The translations under genes were made by a program, and so were the position numbers. From contig DFHP01000115.1 of NCBI GenBank assembly GCA_002371335.1, positions 1 through 10,083 of the forward strand: a DNA stretch of 10,083 nt, in the 5' to 3' direction. The notes under the pieces were generated by a model that was not told where the DNA came from, ran no database searches, and saw only the letters and a program-made list of their open reading frames with translations. The DNA comes from Eubacterium sp. UBA3720 (GTDB lineage: Bacteria; Bacillota; Clostridia; Lachnospirales; Lachnospiraceae). Positions 1-6,249 of this stretch are shown here, one piece after another (the stretch's first letter is position 1; each line of letters begins with the position of its first letter).

Positions 1-156
1 GAATCCCACGACAACGATGATGTGGGAGACTCCTGCGGAGAAGAGTTTATCTATAAGATGAAGAAGGGCCGGCCGTCCGGCAACCGGGAGAGCAGGTTTA
101 AATGCTCCCATCCGGCTTGAACGACCGGCAGCGGTGATAACTGCACAGTTTTTCAT
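1..156 (-). CDS. MobA/MocA-like molybdenum cofactor nucleotidyltransferase, N-terminal part (runs off left edge)
   Basis: Translating the minus strand from the ATG at 156-154 gives 52 uninterrupted codons to the window edge. The protein opens with a hydrophobic beta strand followed by AAGRSSRMGAFKPAL (residues 9-23), the nucleotide-binding signature (AAGxSxRMGxxK) of the MobA/MocA branch of NTP transferases. A Gly-Arg-Pro-Ala-Leu helix start and a VSHIIVVVGF strand follow, as expected for this Rossmann-like fold. Known members attach CMP or GMP to molybdopterin, and MocA-type proteins serve xanthine-dehydrogenase-family enzymes; which nucleotide is used cannot be told from this part. A weak AAAGGA site lies 10 nt upstream (172-167). 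It follows the dehydrogenase gene by 30 nt on the same strand, so the two are probably co-transcribed. The family call is fairly sure; the exact subfamily is not. Confidence 0.82.
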   Translation of the reverse strand, partial: MKNCAVITAAGRSSRMGAFKPALPVAGRPALLHLIDKLFSAGVSHIIVVVGF

Positions 157-186
157 TCGAGTAAAATCCTTTATCGCTGTTTCAGA

Positions 187-1281
187 TCATTTCTGCTTTC
201 GGCTGCGGCCATAGAGATCAGCTGCAAGTATCGCGTCGGCTACAGATTCCGCCGATACCGGGAAAGGCATATTATATGTGCTTTTTCCCGGAAGAACAGC
301 AACAGATGCGATCTTATCCACGGTTTCTTTTACATTTTCTGTGATGTTAAGGTCTTCCAGAGTGACCGGCAGATTCACGGAGATACAGAAGTCATAGGCT
401 TCATTCAGTTCCTTTTCAGATGCATTTTCCATCATCAGCTGCGCAAGACTTCCGAATGCCACTTTTTCACCATGCATAATGCGTTTGCATTCAGGGATAG
501 TATTAAGACCGTCGCCGATGGAATGTGCCGCTCCCTTTCCGCCGCTTTCAAAACCTATTCCGGACAGCAGCGTATTTGCTTCAATGATATTCTCTACTGC
601 CTGAGTGCAAAGTATGCCTGATACTGCCTGCATGGCCTTAAATCCGTCTGCCAGCAGGGTATCGTAGCAAAGGCGGGCTATGGCCTGAGCTGTAATGGAC
701 GATTTTCCGCCGTGAATATTATCGGAAGCTGATGCATAGCATGCGCGGGCTTCGAAGTAAGTGGAGAAAGCATCTCCCATACCTGCTGTCAGAAGGCGGA
801 CCGGCGCCTGAGCTATCAGTTCAGAATCGATCAAAATGATATCAGGGCTTTTCGGGAGGGCAAGTCTCTGATCAAGGCTTCCGTCGTCATGGTAAATAAC
901 AGAAAGAGCAGAGCAGGGTGCGTCGGAAGATACCGCTGTAGGAACGATCACGCAGGGCGCGTTCAGGAAGCATGCTGTTGCTTTGGCAGTATCAAGGACC
1001 TTGCCGCCGCCTGCTCCTACAACGATGTCACAGCCTTCTCTGTGAAAGATGTCCTGCATTCTGTTGATCTCTGTCATTGAGCATTCTCCCTCAAACGACT
1101 CAAAATAAAGCGCACAATCGTTCGTATCGGAACCGTCCATGGCGTTCTGAATACGTGTAACGCCCAGTTCGCTGGCTATGATAAGCGCTTTTTTTCCAAG
1201 AGCGGAGATATGTCTGCTCAGGTTTTTTAATTCACCTCTTCCCTGAATATATTTTCCCGGTGCTGCAAGAATTGTACTCAT
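187..1281 (-). CDS. GldA-type iron/zinc-dependent alcohol dehydrogenase (glycerol dehydrogenase family)
   Basis: The 364-residue product has the usual length and layout of glycerol dehydrogenases: an N-terminal NAD-binding domain and a C-terminal helical metal domain. Visible marks are GAGGGKVLDTAKA (89-101, dinucleotide loop) and PTAVSSDAPCSALSVIY (114-130). The three expected metal ligands are D170 (GMGDAF), H253 (GAAHSIGDG) and H270 (MHGEKVAFG). Known members oxidise glycerol or related polyols/1,2-diols with NAD, and some reduce small hydroxyketones, so the true substrate is open. The ATG at 1281 has a GGAGG site on the minus strand (1293-1289) with 7-nt spacing. It is the first gene of a leftward unit with the MobA-like gene and is divergent from the FAH-family gene, sharing an operator-like motif with it. 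This suggests that it belongs to the same catabolic programme rather than to general glycerol use. Confidence 0.88.
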   Translation of the reverse strand: MSTILAAPGKYIQGRGELKNLSRHISALGKKALIIASELGVTRIQNAMDGSDTNDCALYFESFEGECSMTEINRMQDIFHREGCDIVVGAGGGKVLDTAKATACFLNAPCVIVPTAVSSDAPCSALSVIYHDDGSLDQRLALPKSPDIILIDSELIAQAPVRLLTAGMGDAFSTYFEARACYASASDNIHGGKSSITAQAIARLCYDTLLADGFKAMQAVSGILCTQAVENIIEANTLLSGIGFESGGKGAAHSIGDGLNTIPECKRIMHGEKVAFGSLAQLMMENASEKELNEAYDFCISVNLPVTLEDLNITENVKETVDKIASVAVLPGKSTYNMPFPVSAESVADAILAADLYGRSRKQK

Positions 1282-1293
1282 AAATAAACCTCC

Positions 1294-1303
1294 ATAATCG
1301 ATA
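1294..1303. promoter_or_regulatory. ATAATCGATA motif, half of an operator pair in the divergent spacer
   Basis: The motif lies in the leader of the leftward dehydrogenase gene and touches its GGAGG ribosome site (1289-1293). It shares the 9-mer ATAATCGAT with the perfect palindrome in the leader of the divergent FAH-family gene. A second, imperfect ACGATGAT copy follows at 1305-1312. Confidence 0.4.
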
Positions 1304-1321
1304 AACGATGATATTTAATTT

Positions 1322-1350
1322 AGTATAAAACGAAGCGGGGCGAAAAACAA
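1322..1350 (-). promoter_or_regulatory. Promoter of the leftward dehydrogenase unit
   Basis: Read on the minus strand, TTGTTT (1350-1345) and TATACT (1327-1322) are separated by 17 nt, a good sigma-A-type arrangement. The predicted start, near 1315, leaves a leader of about 35 nt before the dehydrogenase ATG. The 12-bp palindrome at 1351-1362 abuts the -35 box on its upstream side. Confidence 0.65.
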
Positions 1351-1362
1351 TTACGTACGTAA
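1351..1362. promoter_or_regulatory. 12-bp palindrome TTACGTACGTAA, possible operator
   Basis: This is a perfect 12-bp palindrome in the divergent spacer, directly next to the -35 box of the leftward promoter and about 60 bp upstream of the rightward -35. Symmetry and position fit an activator or repressor dimer site. No regulator gene for it is visible nearby, and a chance palindrome in AT-rich DNA is not excluded. Confidence 0.4.
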
Positions 1363-1423
1363 ATAATTTTTATATTCTCCTTTTTTTACAAATCTGAATT
1401 TTTATAATTGTTTATTCTGCGTA

Positions 1424-1451
1424 TTGCAAATAGGAATAAATTCATTATAAT
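1424..1451 (+). promoter_or_regulatory. Promoter of the rightward FAH-family operon
   Basis: TTGCAA at 1424-1429 and a perfect TATAAT at 1446-1451 are separated by 16 nt. Transcription would start near 1458, immediately at the 12-bp palindrome 1461-1472, leaving a leader of about 32 nt. No other promoter is evident before the terminator at 4780, so this one probably serves all four genes of the operon. Confidence 0.7.
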
Positions 1452-1460
1452 AGATAATAA

Positions 1461-1472
1461 ATAATCGATTAT
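1461..1472. promoter_or_regulatory. 12-bp palindrome ATAATCGATTAT, likely operator
   Basis: This perfect 12-bp palindrome covers roughly +4 to +15 of the predicted transcript and lies a few bases upstream of the AAGGAGG ribosome site (1478-1484). The matching ATAATCGATA sits at the same kind of place in the divergent gene, at 1294-1303. A repressor bound at both would block both transcripts. Confidence 0.5.
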
Positions 1473-1489
1473 ATAAAAAGGAGGCGGCG

Positions 1490-2464
1490 ATGAGATTATA
1501 TACGACAGAAGTAAAAACACCTGCCGGAGGTATTCAAAGACTTATGGCGGAGCAGAACGGGAAACTGATCGATCTGAATGCTGTTGGAGGAAGAATGTAT
1601 GAAGCCGCGGGCGATACGAATCCGCAGCAGCTGGCAGACGCGAATCTTCCGAATGATATGATCACTTTTTTTGCCAATGGAAAAAGAAGTCTTTCAGCAG
1701 GATATGACGCATTAAAGTTTATTTCTGAGAGTAAGATCACCGAAGGACTTGCCGGACAGAATCTTATTTATTCATTTGATGAAGTCACAGTTCTGGCTCC
1801 GGTCACTCATCCGGGTATCGTGTTTGACGGTATGGTATATGAAGGCCACGTAAAACATCATTACGGAGAGATTCCTTCAGGTTACTATAAGCGTCCTGTC
1901 TGGAATACACAGTATACAGATCCTGTGGCCGGTACGGGAGCACCGCTTCATAAACCTAAATATACGAAACAATTTGATTTTGAGTTCGAGATGGGCTTCT
2001 ACATCGGCAAACGGGGATCAAATATAAAACCCGAAGAAGCCCTTGATTATGTAGCGGGATTCACGATATTCAATGATCTTTCAGCGAGAGACGCGCAGGC
2101 TGACGAGGCAGTTATGGCGTTAGGACCGGCAAAAGGTAAATTCTTCTTTAACAGCCTTATCATGGGACCTTGTGTTGTAACGAAAGATGAACTGCCGGAT
2201 TATGATGACCTGGCTATGACGGCCCGCGTAAACGGAGAGATCGTTACGGAAAACCGTACATCTGGAATGCTCTTCAGCCTGGGCCAGCTCGTAGCACAGA
2301 TATCAGAAGATGCTTATCTTAATCCGGGAGATTTCATCGGACTTGGAACCTCACCAGAGGGAAACGCGACCTGTTCAAAGCTTGGCAGATGGCTTGAGGT
2401 CGGAGATGAAATTGAATTTACTATCGAAAAGATCGGAACGATCCGGAATAAAGTAGTGGATTGA
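1490..2464 (+). CDS. Fumarylacetoacetate hydrolase (FAH) family protein
   Basis: The 324-residue product has a variable N-terminal region (1-100) and a FAH catalytic domain (about 105-320). The divalent-metal ligands of the family are present: E165 and E167 in FDFEFEMGF, and D196 in IFNDLSARD. H120 and H124 in YEGHVKHHYGE occupy the region of the catalytic histidine. NSLIMGPCVV (221-230) and LNPGDFIGLGTSPEGNA (277-293) match the usual core strands. Family members hydrolyse C-C bonds, decarboxylate or hydrate 2-oxo acids in aromatic and sugar-acid catabolism; the substrate here is unknown. The ATG at 1490 has AAGGAGG 5 nt upstream. It heads a four-gene operon and is divergent from the GldA-type gene. 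The family call is firm and the reaction is not. Confidence 0.88.
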   Translation: MRLYTTEVKTPAGGIQRLMAEQNGKLIDLNAVGGRMYEAAGDTNPQQLADANLPNDMITFFANGKRSLSAGYDALKFISESKITEGLAGQNLIYSFDEVTVLAPVTHPGIVFDGMVYEGHVKHHYGEIPSGYYKRPVWNTQYTDPVAGTGAPLHKPKYTKQFDFEFEMGFYIGKRGSNIKPEEALDYVAGFTIFNDLSARDAQADEAVMALGPAKGKFFFNSLIMGPCVVTKDELPDYDDLAMTARVNGEIVTENRTSGMLFSLGQLVAQISEDAYLNPGDFIGLGTSPEGNATCSKLGRWLEVGDEIEFTIEKIGTIRNKVVD

Positions 2465-2521
2465 TCTGAATAAAACAGTGGATTTATTAAAAGTTAAAGA
2501 TAAAAGAAAGGAAGAATCATT

Positions 2522-2989
2522 ATGAGATATCATCATACCGAATTGAACGCGAAAGACTGGAAGAAACTCAGAGACTTTTACTGCGATGTCTTTGAGGGAC
2601 ATGTCGTGCCGCCGGAAAGAGACCTTGGAGGCGCATGGTTTGAAAAAGCATCAGGAATGAAAGGGGCTCATGTAGTGGGCTGCCATGTGGCTTTCCCGGG
2701 ATATGAAGAAGGTGGTCCTGTTCTTGAGATCTTTCAGCAGGAAACGACTGTAGGCGAAGCAGGAATCTTTAACTATGCTGGTTTTGGACATCTCGGCATT
2801 CTGGTAGATGATGTGCAGGCGACATATGATAATCTTCTCGCACACGGAGGAAGCTCAGACGGACAGATCGTATCACATTATTACGAAAATAAGGGACAGA
2901 CGCTGACGCTTATCTACGCGAAGGATCCGGAAGGAAATATCATCGAGATCATGCGCTGGGACGACGGCCGCCTTCCAAATGCGGAATAA
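2522..2989 (+). CDS. VOC-family (glyoxalase/bleomycin resistance/extradiol dioxygenase fold) protein
   Basis: The 155-residue product shows two beta-alpha-beta-beta-beta modules. The first (about 2-72) opens with YHHTELNAKDWKKLRDFYCDVF and ends with GPVLEIFQQ; the second (about 86-146) opens with GFGHLGILVDDVQATYDNL and ends with DPEGNIIEIMRW. Candidate metal ligands, by position in the family, are H4 or H5, E69, H90 and E142. Known VOC enzymes include glyoxalase I, methylmalonyl-CoA epimerase and extradiol dioxygenases, so the fold does not fix the reaction. The ATG at 2522 has AAAGGAAG 8 nt upstream and lies 57 nt after the FAH-family gene. This adjacency suggests that it acts on the same pathway intermediate, for example as an isomerase or lyase. 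Confidence 0.85.
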   Translation: MRYHHTELNAKDWKKLRDFYCDVFEGHVVPPERDLGGAWFEKASGMKGAHVVGCHVAFPGYEEGGPVLEIFQQETTVGEAGIFNYAGFGHLGILVDDVQATYDNLLAHGGSSDGQIVSHYYENKGQTLTLIYAKDPEGNIIEIMRWDDGRLPNAE

Positions 2990-3051
2990 TAAAGACAATA
3001 ATTCATGAGCAGTCAAAGATCAGTTGAGATTGTTAAAGAGGAAATACATCT

Positions 3052-3849
3052 ATGGTAGCGGAAATCATCAGTGTGGGAACAGAGTTGCTTCTGGGCAACA
3101 TAGTGAATACGAATGCGCAGTTTCTGGCAGGCAGGCTGGCAGAGCTTGGGTTTGATCTGTTTTATCAGACAGTTGTCGGAGATAATGCCGAGCATATCAG
3201 AACGAAGCTGGATGATGCGTACAGAAACGGTGCCGAGCTTGTTATTCTGACAGGCGGACTGGGTCCGACTAAGGATGACATGACAAAGGAAATGCTGGCT
3301 TCGTACTTTGGAAAGACTTTAGAGTTTAACGAGAAAGTTTTTGAAAACGTGGTTAAACAGGTGCATGCGTTCGGAGCAACGGAAATCACGGAAAATCACA
3401 GAAAACAGGCCATGGTTCCGTCGGATTCGCTTATTCTGGAAAACGAAAACGGCACTGCTCCCGGCTGCGTCATGGAGAAAGACGGCAAGGTCGCCGTACT
3501 TCTTCCGGGACCGCCGCGTGAGATGAAGCCGATGTTCGAACAGTGCGTTAACAGATATCTTCATAACCTTGTAGACAGATGTCTGGTATCTGTTAATATT
3601 CGTCTGAAAACGAAAGATGAGGCGCCTGCCGACCGTGTCGGAGAAGCGCCGGTCGCAAGAAAGCTTGATGAGCTGCTGGATCTGGAGAATCCTACGGTGG
3701 CGACTTACGCACAGGAAGAGGGATGTCTGATACGTATTACTGCAGCGGCGCCGACGAAACAGGATGCGTCTGTTATGGCGCGGATCGTTGCTGCGAACTG
3801 TATACAGATTCTGGGAGAAGATATTATTAAGGAAATTACGGAAAAATAA
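3052..3849 (+). CDS. CinA N-terminal-domain protein (MoCF/molybdopterin-binding fold), lacking the C-terminal amidase domain
   Basis: The 265-residue product begins MVAEIISVGTELLLGNIVNTNA, the signature of CinA/COG1058 proteins. ILTGGLGPTKDDMT (65-78) and VLLPGPPREMKPMFE (149-163) follow, the equivalents of the nucleotide/molybdopterin-binding loops of MogA and MoeA. A second alpha-beta domain fills about 175-260. Full CinA proteins are usually a little over 400 residues and carry a PncC nicotinamide-nucleotide amidase domain; here the gene stops where that domain would begin, with no frameshift visible. Known N-domain activity in some CinA proteins is ADP-ribose pyrophosphatase. The ATG at 3052 has AAAGAGGA 9 nt upstream. 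Its place in a catabolic operon next to a molybdenum cluster leaves open a role in cofactor handling or in nucleotide clearance. Confidence 0.85.
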   Translation: MVAEIISVGTELLLGNIVNTNAQFLAGRLAELGFDLFYQTVVGDNAEHIRTKLDDAYRNGAELVILTGGLGPTKDDMTKEMLASYFGKTLEFNEKVFENVVKQVHAFGATEITENHRKQAMVPSDSLILENENGTAPGCVMEKDGKVAVLLPGPPREMKPMFEQCVNRYLHNLVDRCLVSVNIRLKTKDEAPADRVGEAPVARKLDELLDLENPTVATYAQEEGCLIRITAAAPTKQDASVMARIVAANCIQILGEDIIKEITEK

Positions 3850-3854
3850 GAATT

Positions 3855-3860
3855 GGAGGT
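3855..3860 (+). promoter_or_regulatory. Ribosome binding site GGAGGT that fixes the MBL gene start
   Basis: GGAGGT lies 5 nt before the ATG at 3866. The reading frame is open back to 3764, but the upstream part overlaps the end of the CinA-domain gene, has no ribosome site, and would add 34 residues that do not belong to the MBL fold. The start at 3866 is therefore preferred. Confidence 0.8.
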
Positions 3861-3865
3861 CTTTC

Positions 3866-4744
3866 ATGCAACAGATAACAAAGAATGTATACACCGATAC
3901 AACTATCCGCGGATGTAACCCAAGTATTGTATTTACCACGGAGGGTTCTGTGTTTGTCGATACGGCACAGATACTTTCAAAGCTTCTGGAAATGAGAACA
4001 TTTGCTTTGGAGCGCGGTCCGATCCGTTACCTTATCAATACAGAGGCGCACATTGATCATATCTTTGGTAATCACTGGTTTGCAAACGAGGCAATTACCG
4101 TTGGTCATGAGAAGCTTGCTGATGATCTCTGGAAAGTTCCGGGACCGCTTGATGCGTACGACTACAGCATCGACGTTCTTGAGCGCCAGGATAAGGAAGC
4201 GCTTGATAAAATGCCTCCCCGCGGTGAGTATATCATGATGGAACGTCCTGATATAACCTTCACCGACCATATGAGCATTAAACTCGGAGATACACATTTT
4301 GAGCTGTATCACACACCGGGCCATTCAGCATGTCAGACGGCTGTTTACGTGCCGGAAGAAAGAGTTGCCATTCTCGGTGATACATTGTTCGTAGACTGCC
4401 AGACATGGCTGCATTCGGCTGATATCGATGCACTTCTGAAATCTCTTGATTTTGTGGACACACTGGATGTGGATTATCTGATTCCGGGACATGGTCCGGT
4501 CGTAAAGAAGGATTATGTGGCAAAACAGCGCGCATTTATATATGAGTGGCTCGGCGCCGTTAGCGCGGGAATCTCAAAGGGTTGGAGCGTAGATGAATGC
4601 GTTGCTAATATCAGCTTTGCAGACCGCTGTCCGATGGATATCGGCCAGCCTGAAATGATGGAGTACGTTCAGGTAAACAATGTTATCAAATGTTATAACT
4701 ATCTGATGGGAACCAATCATCCCCTGCGTTTAGGCGCAAATTAA
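3866..4744 (+). CDS. MBL-fold metallo-hydrolase with Glu replacing the first metal His (ExHxDH)
   Basis: From the ATG at 3866 the product has 292 residues. It has a standard MBL core: NPSIVFTTEGSVFVDT (18-33), the metal motif TEAHIDHIFGNHWF (59-72), HTPGHS with H153, GDTLF with D172, and IPGHGPV with H209. A helical C-terminal tail of about 75 residues follows. In the first metal motif, which normally reads HxHxDH, the first His is Glu60 (codon GAG), while H62, D64 and H65 are kept. Glu at this place is known in a few B3-type beta-lactamase variants and can still bind metal, so activity is likely but may be altered. The gene follows the CinA-domain gene by 16 nt and is last in the operon. Hydrolysis of a thioester, lactone or similar product of the pathway is a reasonable guess, not shown. 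Confidence 0.87.
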   Translation: MQQITKNVYTDTTIRGCNPSIVFTTEGSVFVDTAQILSKLLEMRTFALERGPIRYLINTEAHIDHIFGNHWFANEAITVGHEKLADDLWKVPGPLDAYDYSIDVLERQDKEALDKMPPRGEYIMMERPDITFTDHMSIKLGDTHFELYHTPGHSACQTAVYVPEERVAILGDTLFVDCQTWLHSADIDALLKSLDFVDTLDVDYLIPGHGPVVKKDYVAKQRAFIYEWLGAVSAGISKGWSVDECVANISFADRCPMDIGQPEMMEYVQVNNVIKCYNYLMGTNHPLRLGAN

Positions 4745-4779
4745 CGGGAAAGCCATAAATCTACTGTTTTCTCTATCAG

Positions 4780-4810
4780 AATCATGCCGGATGTTTCGTC
4801 CGGCATGATT
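4780..4810 (+). terminator. Intrinsic terminator after the MBL gene
   Basis: AATCATGCCGGA (4780-4791) pairs perfectly with TCCGGCATGATT (4799-4810) around a 7-nt loop. Only a short run of T (4809-4812) overlaps the end of the stem, so the tail is modest. It separates the catabolic operon from the moaA operon. No T-run on the other strand suggests bidirectional use. Confidence 0.7.
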
Positions 4811-4849
4811 TTGAATAGCGTAATCCGCAGAAAAGATAACGTTTTCAAC

Positions 4850-4855
4850 GGAGGG
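4850..4855 (+). promoter_or_regulatory. Ribosome binding site GGAGGG that fixes the TTG start of moaA
   Basis: GGAGGG stands 7 nt before the TTG at 4863. The residues encoded from that TTG (IDRLGRDIYYLRVSLTERCN) match the expected MoaA N-terminus up to the first cluster cysteine, and no ATG is available at a fitting position. Confidence 0.75.
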
Positions 4856-4862
4856 ATCTGTT

Positions 4863-5810
4863 TTGATCGATCGACTGGGAAGAGATATTTATTATCTGAG
4901 AGTTTCTCTGACAGAACGCTGTAATCTGAAGTGTATCTATTGCCGCGAAGAGAGTGATTACTGTAAAGGAAAGAACGAATTAACGACAGAACAGTATAAG
5001 ATCCTGATCCCTCATTTTGTCAGTCTTGGGTTCAGAAAGGTCAGGATCACAGGAGGAGAGCCGCTTGTACGAAAAGACCTTGCGGAAATCATCCGCTGTT
5101 TTGCATCCTACAGTGAGATAAAAGACATAAGTATAACTACGAACGCTCAGGGGTTGTCGGATAGAATACCGGAGCTAAAGGAAGCCGGACTGAAACGTAT
5201 CAATGTCAGCCTTGATTCTCTGGATGAAAAACGTTACAGGAAGATGACCAGAGGCGGAGATTTGAAACAGGTGCTGAGCGGAATCAGAGCAGCGCTGCAG
5301 ATGCAGATCCCCGTAAAGATAAATACAGTTCTTGTGAGAGGCGAAAATGATATGGAAGCAGATGATTTTATCAGACTGGCGAAAGAGTATCCTCTTGACG
5401 TACGTTTTATCGAACTAATGCCTATAGGGAAACTGGGAGAGTCAGGTAAATACCGGGTAGAAAACAGAGAAATACTGGATCGGCATCCGGAACTGTATCC
5501 TGTGGAGCCGCGATATGCTTCTCAGCCGTCAGAAGATTATAGAACGGACGGATTTAGCGGCCGTGTAGGGTTCATCAGTCCTGTTTCCCACAGATTCTGT
5601 AAAAGCTGCAACCGTATCCGGCTGACCAGCGACGGCAAGCTGAAGCTGTGTCTGGGACAGCTAAGAGAGATAGATCTTCTCCCTTATATAGGGGGCGATG
5701 AGCAGGAACTGTTAAAGGTGATGGAAAAAGCGATTTATGAAAAACCTGCAGAACACAGATTTGATGAGTTGTTTCATTCAAATCGGACCATGAATCAGAT
5801 CGGAGGATAA
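4863..5810 (+). CDS. moaA: GTP 3',8-cyclase MoaA (radical SAM, first step of molybdenum cofactor synthesis)
   Basis: The 315-residue product is close to the usual MoaA length. The radical-SAM cluster motif CNLKCIYC gives C20, C24 and C27, and ITGGEP (62-67) is the SAM-binding loop. The C-terminal second [4Fe-4S] cluster is shown by C246, C249 and C263 in FCKSCNRIRLTSDGKLKLCL, whose arginines R251 and R253 bind GTP in known MoaA. The protein ends in Gly-Gly, the tail that is functionally important in MoaA. With MoaC it converts GTP to cyclic pyranopterin monophosphate in the cytoplasm. The start codon is TTG. It is the first gene of the molybdenum operon and is followed after one nucleotide by the MOSC gene, whose ribosome site lies inside the moaA end. 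moaC, moaD and moaE are not in the window. Confidence 0.95.
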   Translation: MIDRLGRDIYYLRVSLTERCNLKCIYCREESDYCKGKNELTTEQYKILIPHFVSLGFRKVRITGGEPLVRKDLAEIIRCFASYSEIKDISITTNAQGLSDRIPELKEAGLKRINVSLDSLDEKRYRKMTRGGDLKQVLSGIRAALQMQIPVKINTVLVRGENDMEADDFIRLAKEYPLDVRFIELMPIGKLGESGKYRVENREILDRHPELYPVEPRYASQPSEDYRTDGFSGRVGFISPVSHRFCKSCNRIRLTSDGKLKLCLGQLREIDLLPYIGGDEQELLKVMEKAIYEKPAEHRFDELFHSNRTMNQIGG

Positions 5811-5811
5811 A

Positions 5812-6249
5812 ATGGCAATTGTAAAAGCAATCAATATAAGTGAACGCAGAGGCATCGTAAAGCATCCGATACCATTCGCCGAACTGCGGGTTGATCATGG
5901 GATCGTAGGTGACGCGCATGCGGGAAACTGGCACCGGCAGATCAGTCTTCTGGCTCAGGAGAGTATCGATAAAATGACCGCGATGGGTGTGGAAGGTCTT
6001 GACCCGGGAAAATTTGCGGAAAACATAACAACGGAAGGTATCGAACTGTATACGATTCCGGTGGGTACAAAGCTGCAGATCGGTTCATGCCTGACAGAGG
6101 TGACACAGATAGGAAAAAAATGTCATCATCACTGTGAAATATATCAAAAGGTAGGTATGTGCATCATGCCCAGGGAAGGTATCTTTGTAAAAGTGCTCAG
6201 TGAAGGAACCATATATCCGGGTGATGAGATCAGGATCATTGATAAATGA
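5812..6249 (+). CDS. MOSC-domain protein, molybdenum cofactor associated
   Basis: The 145-residue product is a single MOSC domain. GIVGDAHAGNWHRQISLLAQESI (30-52) and LDPGKFAENITTEGIEL (63-79) are typical, and the conserved cysteine region reads GKKCHHHCEIYQKVGMCIMPREGIF (101-125), with C104, C108 and C117. The family is related to the cofactor-sulfurase C-terminal domain and to YiiM/mARC, and is thought to carry sulfur or bind molybdopterin. In Clostridia it is often next to or fused with MogA, as here. The ATG at 5812 uses GGAGG inside the end of moaA (5802-5806). The final codons GAT AAA TGA contain the left copy of the 7-bp direct repeat that borders the mobile-like element beginning at 6250. 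The inserted sequence thus starts at the stop codon without changing the protein. Confidence 0.88.
   Translation: MAIVKAINISERRGIVKHPIPFAELRVDHGIVGDAHAGNWHRQISLLAQESIDKMTAMGVEGLDPGKFAENITTEGIELYTIPVGTKLQIGSCLTEVTQIGKKCHHHCEIYQKVGMCIMPREGIFVKVLSEGTIYPGDEIRIIDK

Noticed and set aside
4..27. TCCCAC / GTGGGA hairpin at the left edge, resembling the ends of the mobile-like elements
   Set aside because: It lies inside the codons of the MobA-like gene, lacks the AACTT part of the element ends, and has no bordering repeat.
40..135. GC-rich stems on the plus strand suggestive of a riboswitch
   Set aside because: The minus strand encodes a clear nucleotidyltransferase N-terminus here; the stems follow from its Gly/Pro/Arg codons.
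3764..3865. In-frame extension of the MBL gene upstream of 3866
   Set aside because: It overlaps the CinA-domain gene in another frame, lacks a ribosome site, and the MBL fold starts normally at 3866.
3319..3939. 206-codon open frame on the minus strand across the CinA-domain gene
   Set aside because: It is antisense to a well-supported gene, and its Arg/Phe-rich product resembles no family I know.
4811..4840. Promoter for moaA (TTGAAT, 18 nt, GATAAC)
   Set aside because: Both boxes match only four of six positions, and the implied start would leave about 16 nt before the TTG; the real moaA promoter is not visible to me.
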